Positions 9,591 to 19,400 of a DNA stretch of 64,000 nucleotides are shown here, piece by piece. Both the position numbers and the translations under genes were made by a program. The notes beneath the pieces were generated by a model. It was not told where the DNA came from. It saw nothing but the letters and a program-made list of their open reading frames with translations, and made no database searches. Each line of letters starts with the position of its first letter. The first letter of the stretch is position 1. Source of the DNA: JAJPHU01 sp035553375 (GTDB taxonomy: Bacteria > Planctomycetota > Planctomycetia > Gemmatales > Gemmataceae); NCBI GenBank assembly GCA_035553375.1, contig DATNCY010000047.1, forward strand, positions 1 to 64,000, in the 5' to 3' direction.

Positions 9591-10526
9591 ATGCCGCCTC
9601 GAAGCAATGGGTTCACCGCGGAACTGGCCCGCTTCGGTCCCGAACGCTCCTATGCCCCGCCATCGCGGGCGCAAGCGCAGATGTATTGTAGTTGGCTTGC
9701 TCGCCACCATTACGAGAACTTCACGGTCGCCTCGGTGCTGCTGCCGCGCCATCTCATCCGCCATTTCCACACGATCTACGCCTACTGTCGCTGGGCCGAC
9801 GATCTGGCCGATGAAGCGGGCGGCGGTGCGCGGGCGCTGACGCTGCTTCGCTGGTGGCGTGAGGAGTTGCTGAGCTGCTACGATGGCCGACCGCATCATC
9901 CCGTCTTCGTCGCCTTGCAGGATACCATTCGCCGTTTCGCGATTCCCGCCGAGCCGTTTCTCGATCTGCTGTTCGCCTTCGAGCAAGATCAACTTGTCAA
10001 ACGTTATCGCAATCACGAGCAATTGCTGGGCTATTGCCGTTACTCGGCCAATCCCGTTGGCCGACTCGTTCTCTATCTGAGCGAGGCATTTGATCCGGCG
10101 CGAGCGGTGTTGTCCGATCGCATTTGCACGGCGCTGCAACTGGCCAACTTCTGGCAGGACGTGGCCCGCGATTTCGCCATCGGCCGCATCTATCTGCCGC
10201 GCGAAGACCGCGAACGCTTCGGCTACAACGACGACGATCTGGCCGCACGGCGTTTCACGCCCGCCTTCGCCGAATTACTCCGCTTCGAGGTGGATCGCAC
10301 CCGTGATTTGTTCTATCGCGGCATTCCCCTGATCGAACAAATGCCGGAACCGATGCAAGCCGACATCGAATTGTTCATTCACGGCGGCTTGGCCATCTTG
10401 CGCAAAATCGAGCAGTGTGGTTACAATGTGTGGGCGCGCCGACCGGCGTTGGCGAAATGGGAAAAGGGGCAACTCCTGGCCGGCGCCTTGTGGCGGCGAC
10501 TACGACCTCGCTTGGGCGTGTGGTAG
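9591..10526 (+). CDS. hpnC: squalene synthase-like HpnC
   Basis: A 311-residue trans-isoprenyl diphosphate synthase of the HpnC group, which acts after HpnD to convert presqualene diphosphate to hydroxysqualene on the way to squalene and hopanoids. The first Asp-rich motif is in CRWADDLADE, and the second region is ANFWQDVARDFAIGRIYLP. The substrate pocket block YCRYSANPVGRLVL is typical. The ATG is preceded by GGGGAG formed at the end of the hydrolase gene. HpnD follows 12 bases later. HpnE, which completes the route, is not within the window. Gene order hpnC-hpnD is the usual one. Confidence 0.9.
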   Translation: MPPRSNGFTAELARFGPERSYAPPSRAQAQMYCSWLARHHYENFTVASVLLPRHLIRHFHTIYAYCRWADDLADEAGGGARALTLLRWWREELLSCYDGRPHHPVFVALQDTIRRFAIPAEPFLDLLFAFEQDQLVKRYRNHEQLLGYCRYSANPVGRLVLYLSEAFDPARAVLSDRICTALQLANFWQDVARDFAIGRIYLPREDRERFGYNDDDLAARRFTPAFAELLRFEVDRTRDLFYRGIPLIEQMPEPMQADIELFIHGGLAILRKIEQCGYNVWARRPALAKWEKGQLLAGALWRRLRPRLGVW

Positions 10527-10538
10527 AAAGGAATCCGA

Positions 10539-11414
10539 ATGTCTGCACTCCTTCATGGATCGAGGCGAGCGCAATCCTACGCCTGGTGCGAACGTCTGGC
10601 GCGGCGGCAAGCGGGCAATTTCTATCACGCCTTTCGTTTGTTGCCGGCGGCGCAACGCCGCGCCATGTGCGCCCTGTACGCCTTCATGCGCGTCGCCGAC
10701 GATCTGACCGACGGGACCGAGGCGGTAGCGGAGAAGCGCCTGGCGTTGGCGAACTGGCGATGGCAACTCGACGAGGCGCTATCTGGAACCTATTCCCATC
10801 CCTTGCATCCGGCATTTCATCACACGATCGAACATTATGGCATCCCGCGCCGCTATATCGAGGACGTTCTCGATGGCGTCGGCATGGACTTGGACACGGA
10901 TCGCTATGAAACCTTCGCCGACTTGTACGGTTACTGTTATCGCGTGGCATCGGCGGTCGGTCTGGCGTGCATCCATATCTGGGGGTTCCGCGAGGAGCGC
11001 GCCAAGGATTACGCCGAGGCGGCCGGCATCGCCCTGCAACTGACGAACATCTTGCGCGATCTGGGTGAGGACGCCGAGCGCGGCCGCGTGTATCTGCCGC
11101 GTGAGGATCTCGAACGCTTTGGCTATCGCGCCGAGGATCTCCAGCGCGGCCAATGCGATGAGCGTTTCCGTGCGCTAATGCGTTTCCAGGTAGAGCGTGC
11201 GCGAAGTCATTACGAGTCGGCCATGCCGTTGGCGGACTTGCTTAATCCGGCTGGCCGAGCCGTATTCCTGGTCATGCTGCGCACCTATCGCGGACTGCTG
11301 GAAGCGATCGCCCAGCGCGATTATGACGTGTTCAGCAGTCGAGTACGGTTGAGCCGATTACGCAAGTTGTGGCTGGCGGCGCAAGTGCTGCCGTTGCGCT
11401 GGGGATGGCGATGA
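10539..11414 (+). CDS. hpnD: presqualene diphosphate synthase HpnD
   Basis: A 291-residue paralogue of HpnC that condenses two farnesyl diphosphates to presqualene diphosphate. Motifs: MRVADDLTDG (first metal site), GYCYRVASAVGLACIHIWG, and NILRDLGEDAERGRVYLP (second metal site). An AAAGGAA site precedes the ATG and the gap to hpnC is 12 bases, so the two form an operon. A solo half repeat and a full palindrome follow the stop and may end transcription. Confidence 0.92.
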   Translation: MSALLHGSRRAQSYAWCERLARRQAGNFYHAFRLLPAAQRRAMCALYAFMRVADDLTDGTEAVAEKRLALANWRWQLDEALSGTYSHPLHPAFHHTIEHYGIPRRYIEDVLDGVGMDLDTDRYETFADLYGYCYRVASAVGLACIHIWGFREERAKDYAEAAGIALQLTNILRDLGEDAERGRVYLPREDLERFGYRAEDLQRGQCDERFRALMRFQVERARSHYESAMPLADLLNPAGRAVFLVMLRTYRGLLEAIAQRDYDVFSSRVRLSRLRKLWLAAQVLPLRWGWR

Positions 11415-11416
11415 GA

Positions 11417-11502
11417 CCAGCCCGCAGCGCCAGCAAGGGTGTCTTGCCAGCCTGTAGCGCCAGCAAGGGATTGTCCCTTGCTGGCGCTACAGGCTGGCAA
11501 GA
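11417..11502. repeat. half element plus full inverted repeat after hpnD
   Basis: Positions 11417-11440 carry one left arm of the CAGCGCCAGCAAGGG family. They are followed by a perfect 29-bp stem (11442-11470 with 11474-11502) of a slightly different copy with a 3-base loop. The half arm looks like a damaged older copy next to an intact newer one. Confidence 0.85.
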
Positions 11503-11664
11503 CAAGACATCAAAGTAACCTTGATGCGGCTCGCATGCCGATAAGAACAAGGCGGTGCCCGGCGCGGTCGAAGTGCCCGCGTGGTATAATGACAGAGAGG
11601 GTGGAATGGAAGGAAGAGGTTGTCGCGGATCGACGGATCGCGACGGATTCAGGATCTCTTAACG

Positions 11665-12429
11665 ATGCGCTTGCTTACCTACAACATTCACAAAGGCGTC
11701 GGCAGTGATCGTCGCTACCGACTCGAACGCATAATCGATGTTATTCAGGAGCAGGAACCCGACCTCATTTGTTTGCAGGAAGTGGATCGCAACGTGCGGC
11801 GTTCGCGCTTCCACGATCAGCCGGCTTTAATCGCCGAGAACCTCGGCACGGCCGCCCATTTGTATCAACTCAACGTGCCCAAGCGCGAGGGCGGTTACGG
11901 CAATCTCATCTTGTCGCGCTGGCCCTTTCGCACTCAGCAGCAATTGTCCATTCGCCATCGCCGTTGTAAACCACGCGGCGCTCAACTCGTGATCGTCGAG
12001 ACGCCGCAGGGACCGTTGCATTTAGTCAACTGGCATCTGGGACTGCGCGAGAAGGAACGCCATTGGCAGGTTTTGCACCTGCTCAGTCATCGCGTTTTCC
12101 TGGAGGCGGCGCACCTGCCCACGATTATCGCCGGCGATTACAACGACTGGCGGAATACGCTCGGCAAGCATCATTTCACCGGACACAACTTCCAACAGGC
12201 CACCGCTCCCATTCGTCGCTTCCGTAGTTTTCCGTCCTTCCTCGCGATGGCTTCTCTCGACAAGGTTTTTTATCGCGGCGGCATCCACGTCCGTCACGCC
12301 GGTATCGTGCGCAACCGCCTGGCCCGCCGTGCGTCGGACCATCTTCCCCTGGTTTTCGACTTCCATCTGGCGAACGTCGGTGAGGTTGCGCGGGAGGACA
12401 CGACCCAGAGCGTGGGTCAGGCCTTCTAG
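11665..12429 (+). CDS. endonuclease/exonuclease/phosphatase family protein
   Basis: A 254-residue metal-dependent phosphoesterase of the DNase I/EEP fold. Motifs: MRLLTYNIHKG (Asn), DLICLQEVD (metal Glu), LVNWHLG (His), IIAGDYNDW (Asp, Asn), and ASDHLPLVFDF (Asp-His). It probably hydrolyses a phosphodiester or phospholipid headgroup, and the next gene being a phospholipase D-type enzyme fits lipid metabolism. The start is at the first Met of the domain; upstream in-frame sequence begins with TTG immediately at a purine-rich stretch and is unconvincing. A TATAAT lies at 11585-11590. Confidence 0.88.
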   Translation: MRLLTYNIHKGVGSDRRYRLERIIDVIQEQEPDLICLQEVDRNVRRSRFHDQPALIAENLGTAAHLYQLNVPKREGGYGNLILSRWPFRTQQQLSIRHRRCKPRGAQLVIVETPQGPLHLVNWHLGLREKERHWQVLHLLSHRVFLEAAHLPTIIAGDYNDWRNTLGKHHFTGHNFQQATAPIRRFRSFPSFLAMASLDKVFYRGGIHVRHAGIVRNRLARRASDHLPLVFDFHLANVGEVAREDTTQSVGQAF

Positions 12430-12476
12430 CCTGATGGAACCAACTCCATCCAACTCGCAGCGCCGAGGTACCGGCC

Positions 12477-13706
12477 ATGCTCGATTCCGAGTTGGAGCAA
12501 CCTGCGGATGAGCGGATCGAGGCGACGAAGCGTTCGTTGCCGTCCGCCGAGGCCGGCCCCGTTAGCGTGACGGTCGCGGGACACCATCTGACGGTGTTCG
12601 TCGAGACGTGGCCTCTCATTGAGGCGATGGTGCGCGACATTCTCGCCGCCCGCAAGCGCGTTTGGCTGGAGACGTACATCTTTCAAGACGATGCGGCGGG
12701 GCAGGCGATCGCGGCGGCACTGCGCGAGCGCGTCGCGGCCGGTGTGCAAGTCCGCGTCCTCTACGATTTCATCGGCAGCAGTGCCACCTCCGGCGCGTTC
12801 TTTCGCGATCTGGAGGAGGCTGGCGTTCAGGTCCATGCTTTCCATTCTCTCTGGGAGGCGTTATGGAATTTTTCGTTTCTGCGCATCCTCAATCGCCGGA
12901 ATCACCGCAAACTGCTCGTCCTCGATGATGCCACGGCGTACTTCGGCGGCATGAATCTGGTGGATACCACGCTCGGCGGCCGCGCCACGCCGGAAGAGTT
13001 GCCGGCGTCGGCCGGCTGGCGCGATGTTCATCTGCGATTGACCGGCCCTCAACAGAATGAGATCGCCGAGAGTTTTGAGCGCTCGTGGCGCATGGCGCAT
13101 GGCGAGCCGATCGCGCGCCGGCCACGTTCCTACCGGCTCGGCGTACTTGCTGCCGCCGAGGAGAGCATCCAGTTTTTCGATAGCGGTCCCGGTCTGAGGC
13201 ATTCCCGCGCTGCCCGTTTGTTTACTCGCCTGATCCGCGCCGCGCGCCGGCGCATCACGTTCTCGATGGCGTATTTCTTGCCGGTTGGCGGCGTGCTGCG
13301 CGAGTTGCTGCGGGCACCGCGGCGCGGGGTGCCGGTTCGCGTCGTCGTGCCGGGCGAAAGTGATGTTCCCCTCGTGCAGCACGCCAGCCGGCACCTGTAT
13401 ACTCGCCTGCTGGCCCGCCGTATCCGCATTTACGAACGGCAAGCCAGCATGTTGCACAGCAAGGTCATGATCGTCGATAACACCTGGGCCGTCGTCGGCT
13501 CGTGCAACCTCGACGCTCGCAGTTTGTACATCAATTTCGAGTTCCTCGCCGTCATTCGCTCGCGCAGTCTCGCGCGCGTACTCATGGGCATCGTTCGCCA
13601 GGAAATCGCCCACAGCAAGCGCGTCACGCTGGAGCAATTCCGCGAACGCAATTGGTGGCGTTGGTTCGTTAATCGTCTGGCGTGGTCGCTACGTTGGTGG
13701 TTGTGA
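12477..13706 (+). CDS. cardiolipin synthase-like phospholipase D protein
   Basis: A 409-residue two-HKD-domain protein like bacterial ClsB. The first HKD motif is NHRKLLVLD (His143, Lys145, Asp150), the second LHSKVMIVD (His327, Lys329, Asp334), with GGMN and GSCNLDARS after each. It should join phosphatidyl groups to form cardiolipin at the inner membrane. Unlike ClsA it has no N-terminal membrane helices; the C-terminus is amphipathic and Trp-rich (WWRWFVNRLAWSLRWW), a likely membrane contact. The last 38 bases overlap the end of the convergent P-type ATPase gene. Confidence 0.9.
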   Translation: MLDSELEQPADERIEATKRSLPSAEAGPVSVTVAGHHLTVFVETWPLIEAMVRDILAARKRVWLETYIFQDDAAGQAIAAALRERVAAGVQVRVLYDFIGSSATSGAFFRDLEEAGVQVHAFHSLWEALWNFSFLRILNRRNHRKLLVLDDATAYFGGMNLVDTTLGGRATPEELPASAGWRDVHLRLTGPQQNEIAESFERSWRMAHGEPIARRPRSYRLGVLAAAEESIQFFDSGPGLRHSRAARLFTRLIRAARRRITFSMAYFLPVGGVLRELLRAPRRGVPVRVVVPGESDVPLVQHASRHLYTRLLARRIRIYERQASMLHSKVMIVDNTWAVVGSCNLDARSLYINFEFLAVIRSRSLARVLMGIVRQEIAHSKRVTLEQFRERNWWRWFVNRLAWSLRWWL

Positions 13707-16317
13707 TCTGTTTCCACCGACGCGGAGCGTCACTCAACCTCAGCACGCCGTACGTGCCGCAGATGATCGGCGACAGCTTGCCCCATTGAAGCAGCGTCAA
13801 CGGAATCAAATCGAAGAAGCCGCCTACCGCCGGCCAATACATCACCAGCAGATAAATCAGTAGCGCCGCCGCCGTCAGCCAGCGAAAGCGACGATCGTCG
13901 GGCGATGGCCGCGCTTCGCCATCGGTCAGGGCACGCAACAACGTCGTCAACCCCAACAGGACCAGCAGCGACAACAGCAGCGTCCGTTGGGTCTGCTCCT
14001 CATCGTGCCAGACGCGGTTGGATAGCCACAGCAAGAGCAATCCCGCCATGCCGATGACGATACCCGTGCGCAGAGCGAAGGAACCGACCTCACGTAGAAA
14101 GTGCGAAGCCGACGCGGTTGAGCGTTGGCGGCTGAGCATGATGAGGAAAGCCGGTACGCCGATTGTCAGGAAGTTCAGCAATGTCACCTGGCGCGGCAGA
14201 TACGGGAAGGGCAGACGGAACACGCCGAGAGCGCCGACGATGAGAACCACGGCGAAGACGTTTTTGACGAGGAACAACTTGCCGGCCCGGCGCAGATTGC
14301 GGAGGATGGTGCGGCCTTCTTCAAGCGTCTGCGGCAGGAGACCGAAGTTATTCGTTTCCAGCACGATGCCGGAGACAGTCTTGCTGGCGGCGGCGCCGTC
14401 GCCCATCGCGATGCCGAGATGGGCGTTCTTGATTGGCAACACATCGTTGACACCGTCGCCGATCATAGCGACGTGCCGGCCCTGTTTTTTCAGCGTGGTG
14501 ATGATGTCCACCTTCTGCGCCGGCGAAACGCGGCCAAAGACGCAGCGCGTGCGAATCAACTCGGCTGGATCGGATGCCGCTTGCAGTTCCGCGCCGGAAA
14601 CAACCGGCGTCTCCGCCAGCGCTTTGATGGCGGCGGCGTTCGTGTGAGCGGCCAAGGGCGCGGCCGTCGCGCGCACGGTGTCGGCGTGATCGCCGGAGAG
14701 AATCTTGAAATCGATATCCTGACTCGCGAGTTCCTCCAATACGCGGGACGCTTCGGGACGCAGTTCATCGCGCAGAGCCACCAGCGCCAGCGGGCGCAGG
14801 ACAAAGCCATCCAGCGAGCCGGTGAACTTTCGATCCGGCGTTTCCTCCGCTTCGGCGAACAGCAACACGCGCAACCCCGTACCGAACAAATCGTCCTGGA
14901 GCCTCTGGCGGCTTAGCGCTACGCCGCCAGAGGCAAGGAACGGTTGCAGACTCTCGCATGCCCCCAAGACGAGAACATGGGATTGTAGGTGCCGCGAGCC
15001 GAGCGGCACTTGTTCTTGTCCGGCTCGGCTCGCCGGACCTACAGCCGGTAGGTGCCGCGAGCCGAGCGGCACTTGTTCTTGTCCGGCTCGGCTCGCCGGA
15101 CCTACAGCCGGTAGGTGCCGCGAGCCGAGCGGCACTATCTGTTCCGCCCCGCTCGGCTCGCGGGGCCTACCAATCGCGCGAACGGCGCTGTAGCGATTTT
15201 GCGACTTGAACGGTAGTTGATCGAGCAACTCGGTCGGCGTTTCGCCGAGCGCATCGCGTAGCGCGGCCAAGCTCTTGCTGGCGCGATCGAGCGAGGCCGA
15301 GGCGAACAGCCGAAGTCGGGCGCGGATTTCTTCCTCCGGCATCGTGTCGTCGAGCGGGCACAGTTTTTCGAGGTGCAGCCGATTCGTGGTTAGTGTGCCG
15401 GTCTTATCCATGCACAGCGTATCAATGGAGGCCATCGACTCGACCGCGTTGAGGCGATGAACGAGCGCGCCGCGGCGACTCATGCGCACGGCTCCCAGGA
15501 CGAAAGCCAATGTCGCCATCAGCACGAGTCCTTGCGGCACCATCGAGGTGATCGTGGCCGCGATCATTTTGACGAAGTCGTTCAGCGACACCTCCTGTAG
15601 CCAAAACAGTACGAGATAGCCCAGACAAAGGACGATGGCCGTAGCCGTAAGGACGGCGAGGAGGCGGTTGATACTGATCTGGATGGGGCTGGCGCTGTAA
15701 CGATATGAACGCGCTTCGCCGGCCGTGCGTTGGGCGAAGGATTGCGTGCCGACACGCTCGGCGCGATAACTGCCGTCGCCGGTCACGACGAAGCTGCCCG
15801 ACAGCAGCGGTTCACCGGATTTGCGCGGCACCGGGTCCGACTCGCCGGTTAACAGCGCCTCGTCCACTTCGAGGAAGCGCGACTCCAGGACGGTTCCGTC
15901 GGCGACCACCGTATCGCCGGCGGTCAACAGGAGTACATCCTCGCGCACCACATCGCCGGCCGCTATTTCCTGGAGTTTGCCGTCACGCCGCACGCGAACG
16001 CGCGTCTCGGCCAGCAGCGTGAGGCGATCGAGATGGCGTTTGGCGCGGATCTCCTGAACGAGACCGAGAACCAGATTCGTAAGGGCCATGCCGCTGACGG
16101 CGAGGGCATCGCGTGTTTCGCCGAGATAAAAGAGAGCCACGGCGGCAGGCACGACGAGGGCGTTGAACAGTGTCAGGAGATTGCGCGCCGCGATGTCGAG
16201 GTATTCGGCGCGGTCCGAGCGACGAACGCGGTTGACCTCGCCGCGCGCCACGCGCTGGGCGACCTCGGCGGTGGTCAGACCCGACAGGTGCGTTTCCATT
16301 GGAATGGCCTGGCTCAT
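13669..16317 (-). CDS. cation-transporting P-type ATPase with palindrome-derived insert
   Basis: An 882-residue E1-E2 ATPase. The actuator TGES is at residues 157-160, the phosphorylation motif DKTGTLT at 304-310, the hinge is GDGVNDVLPIKNAHLGIAMGD, and the M4 segment reads TSMVPQGLVLM. Membrane helices occur near 47-90, 218-275 and in the C-terminal third. The M4 motif is closest to the CtpE/MgtA type, so Ca2+ or Mg2+ is a guess. Residues about 383-445, in the nucleotide-binding domain, are a low-complexity repeat (VPLGSRHLPAVGPASRAGQE twice, then a third partial) encoded by three palindromic DNA elements that keep the frame open. Whether the enzyme works with this insert is unknown. Confidence 0.9.
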   Translation of the reverse strand: MSQAIPMETHLSGLTTAEVAQRVARGEVNRVRRSDRAEYLDIAARNLLTLFNALVVPAAVALFYLGETRDALAVSGMALTNLVLGLVQEIRAKRHLDRLTLLAETRVRVRRDGKLQEIAAGDVVREDVLLLTAGDTVVADGTVLESRFLEVDEALLTGESDPVPRKSGEPLLSGSFVVTGDGSYRAERVGTQSFAQRTAGEARSYRYSASPIQISINRLLAVLTATAIVLCLGYLVLFWLQEVSLNDFVKMIAATITSMVPQGLVLMATLAFVLGAVRMSRRGALVHRLNAVESMASIDTLCMDKTGTLTTNRLHLEKLCPLDDTMPEEEIRARLRLFASASLDRASKSLAALRDALGETPTELLDQLPFKSQNRYSAVRAIGRPREPSGAEQIVPLGSRHLPAVGPASRAGQEQVPLGSRHLPAVGPASRAGQEQVPLGSRHLQSHVLVLGACESLQPFLASGGVALSRQRLQDDLFGTGLRVLLFAEAEETPDRKFTGSLDGFVLRPLALVALRDELRPEASRVLEELASQDIDFKILSGDHADTVRATAAPLAAHTNAAAIKALAETPVVSGAELQAASDPAELIRTRCVFGRVSPAQKVDIITTLKKQGRHVAMIGDGVNDVLPIKNAHLGIAMGDGAAASKTVSGIVLETNNFGLLPQTLEEGRTILRNLRRAGKLFLVKNVFAVVLIVGALGVFRLPFPYLPRQVTLLNFLTIGVPAFLIMLSRQRSTASASHFLREVGSFALRTGIVIGMAGLLLLWLSNRVWHDEEQTQRTLLLSLLVLLGLTTLLRALTDGEARPSPDDRRFRWLTAAALLIYLLVMYWPAVGGFFDLIPLTLLQWGKLSPIICGTYGVLRLSDAPRRWKQITTTNVATTPDD
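14985..15171. repeat. three palindromic elements inside the ATPase gene
   Basis: Two tandem 63-base copies start at 14986 and 15049 and a third, variant copy at 15112. Each is an imperfect palindrome bounded by TAGGT and ACCTA. The 63-base period equals 21 codons, so tandem copying keeps the frame. An inverse-orientation relative lies intergenically at 62560-62615. Confidence 0.85.
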
Positions 16318-16322
16318 GCAGG

Positions 16323-16406
16323 AAACTATTCAGTAATACCAGCCCGGAGCGCAAGCGACGGGTTTTCTCCCGTCGCTTGCGCTCCGGGCTGGTATTGAAA
16401 TAGTTT
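16323..16406. repeat. long inverted repeat, GCAAGCGACGGG variant
   Basis: Arms of about 40 bases (16323-16362 with 16369-16406) around a 6-base loop, with a mismatch patch near the outer ends. It fills nearly all of the gap between the large membrane protein gene and the ATPase gene, both leftward, and could terminate the upstream transcript. Confidence 0.85.
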
Positions 16407-16414
16407 CGCCTGGA

Positions 16415-19400
16415 CTAACGCTGATAGGCATCCAGCCACTTCAGATAATGCTGCGCCCAGTTCCGAGCGAGATTCTGCCCCAAGTTCAACTGCTGCAAAC
16501 CCTGAATCTCGCGAAGATCGACTATTGCATCAAGGCGCTGAACCTCGGGTATCCACCGCTCTTGAGGGATCACCAACTCAAGCACGGTCTGGAAATGCCG
16601 GCGTGCTTCCACACAACGGCCGGCTTCCAGAGCCAGCCAACCGCGTTTCAAATACTCACCGGCACGCTGCCCCTCGACGGCAATACCCGTCTCGATAGCT
16701 TGCAAACGCCAGCGACGCACCCAGAAGTCGGACGGGGGTTGGCCTAATGTTGGCAAACGCGGCATTCCCGTCACGCGCAGCATTTCCAAGCGCTGCGAGG
16801 CCAGCAGAACTCGGCCCACCGTCTCGGCGATCTCGCGGCGGGGATCGCGGGCTAACTGTTGTCCCAAGGGCGGTTCCCAGGCATGATTCAAACCATCGGC
16901 CAGATGGCGGTCGGCCTCCTCGTAATCGCCTCGGGCCGCCGCCAGGCGCACATGGAAACTGAGGTGCTGCGGCGAGACGGGCTGACCAACCATGTCCGGC
17001 TTGGGCAGGAGTTGATCGCGCGCGGTATCCAACTGGCCCAGGTCGAGCATTAGTGCCATCATTCGCTCGGCGGTCGTCAGTTCTTTTAATCCGCCGAGGG
17101 AACCGAGATCGGGAGCCTCGTTCAAGACGCTTAAAGCCTTTTCCGCCAGCCCCCTATCGAGCGCCATCTGGACTTTCTCCATCACCGGCTTGTTGGCCGA
17201 GGTCACTTCATAATTGTCCAACTTTCGTTTGACTTGATCGTCCAGGCTTGTCAATTGCTTGGACAATCCATCGAGTGCCTGTGCGTGTTTGGCGGGAGGT
17301 TGGCCGGGCAGTGGTCCCATTTCCTTCAAGCTCTTCAACTCGCCGCGGAGATGATTCGCCGCCACATCCAGATAACCGAGTTGGCGGAATGTTTTGAACA
17401 AGGCCTCATGCGCTTCGACGGCGTTCATCGGCCTGGGGTTAAAGCGAAGACAGTTCTGGTAGGCGGCCACCATCTGCGTCCGGCGAATCTCGGCCATCCC
17501 CGGAAAGAACCGTTTCAGAAAGCGTTCTTGCGTCCTCTCGTCGAGTCGCGCGTAGGCATGACCGAGGAGGAGATAGGTTTGGGGATCTTTCGGATTGGTC
17601 CGCAAAGCGCGGCGCGCGGCGCGAATGCCCAGGTAGAGGGACTCCGGCGGGCCGGCATCTTGCGCGTTCACATGTATCGCCCGCGCCTTCAGCGCTTCGC
17701 CCTCGCGCGGGAGCGCCTGCCGTCTGGGTTGAAGGGCGCCTGTCGGGAAGAGATCGTCATACGTGCAGGACCAACTGAACGCCAGCAGGCTGTTCGGGAT
17801 TGGTCCGAACGGCAACGAGACGCCGATGGCGCTGGTGGCGACGGCCGTTTGCCAAGCCTGTGCGTTCTGGTGGAGGAAACGCGGTTGCATGACCAGGAAG
17901 CGAACCTCCTGAAGGGTGGCGGTACTCTTGTCCAGAGAGGGCGGCGGATTGGGCTGCCACCAGGCGTCCCACCCTTCATACCACCATTCGTTCCTCGGGG
18001 CCGGAACTTCCGGTCCTCGTGGCGGTGCCTGCTTTGCCTGCGGACCGAACGCCAGGCGCTTCAAGTCCAGTTCCAGACCGGAAGCGGGGTCCGGTGCGTC
18101 TTTCTTCCGCGCATCCTTCCAGGCGAAGATGGCGATACGCCCCTCCAGATAACACAGCTTCCATTCATCGGGGTTGCCGAACAGAACGGTCTGCGCGATC
18201 AGGTCGGCCTTCTGCGAGTTGGCGTGATCCATAATCCAGAACTGAACGCCTTGATCGCGGAGAATGCTCTGCCAATCCTTCTTGCCGATGGCTAAGGCGG
18301 CCGCCTCGGAGCCTTCCCGCGCGGCGTTTTCATCAGGAACCATGCGCTCCAGACTGGCGCGGATGGCCTGATATTCGCGGGCAGCTTTAGGGAACTGCGT
18401 CAGGCGCTGATCGATGAAGGCACGCTCGCCGGGCGCGAACCAGACGAGATAATTGGCAACCTCGTTGTGCATGTTGAACCAGTGAACGTCTGCGGGGAGG
18501 CGGTTCTGCTCGCGCCAATTCTTGATCTGGAGGGCTGCCTCCTGGAGCGACGGATCGACGACCACGCGCCAACCGACGCGGTGGGTTTGGTACGGCTGGG
18601 ATTGCAACCAGCCGGGCACGGTAGCCACCAGCAGCGCCACCGCAAGAAGAATCGTCAAAACACGTCCGCCTAGCGACCAGCGCCGCCATCCCGGCGTCAA
18701 ACGCGGGGCGCGGCCCAGGCGATGCGCGGCGTAATCCAGCCAGTTCAAGGCGGTGATCGGGCCGGCCATGACGGCGAACAGCGGAATGGCTCGGGCGCTG
18801 TACAGGCTCAACAGGGCGAACGCCAGCCAGATCAACAGACGTTGCCATGTCGCCCGGCCGAACAGACACACGAAGGAAATCAGCCCCAGAAGCAACAGGG
18901 GCAAATAAGCCAACCCTGCCACGCTCAAGCCGAGGTAGGGTTCGTAATAGCCTTTGCGCAGCGGCGACAGAAACAGCCCACGGAACTGCGCATCGTGCTG
19001 AATCTCGTTATGGGCTGGTGACAGGCCGAACACCGCCGGCAGCGTGAAGGCGTGTAGGTGATGCGGATTGAGAAGGCACGCGGCCAAGCCGACGATCAGC
19101 ACCAGCGCCAGCCGGATCAGCTCGCGCGGCCGCATCTCCTCCGGCTTCTCCTCGGACAGCGGGAACCATTGTTGCAGCAATCCTCCAATCAGATAGAGGG
19201 CGACGACCAACGGCCCCAGAAAGAACCATTGATCGCAATTAACCCACAGCGCGAACAGCGGTGGGAGCAACCACCAGAGCCGCTGTCCGCTATCCGCTAT
19301 CCGCTGTCCGCTATCCGCTGCCTGTTTGCGGACAGCGGATAGCGGATAGCGGACAGCGGTTAAAAGCCATAGCGTCAAAGCGAGAAAGAGGAAGGACAGA

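Noticed and set aside
11620..11664. Upstream TTG start for the endonuclease/phosphatase gene
   Set aside because: The purine stretch is directly against the codon and the family begins at the later Met.
14985..15171. Assembly duplication within the ATPase gene
   Set aside because: The copies differ, each is palindromic, and a relative of the element exists elsewhere, so a real element is more likely.
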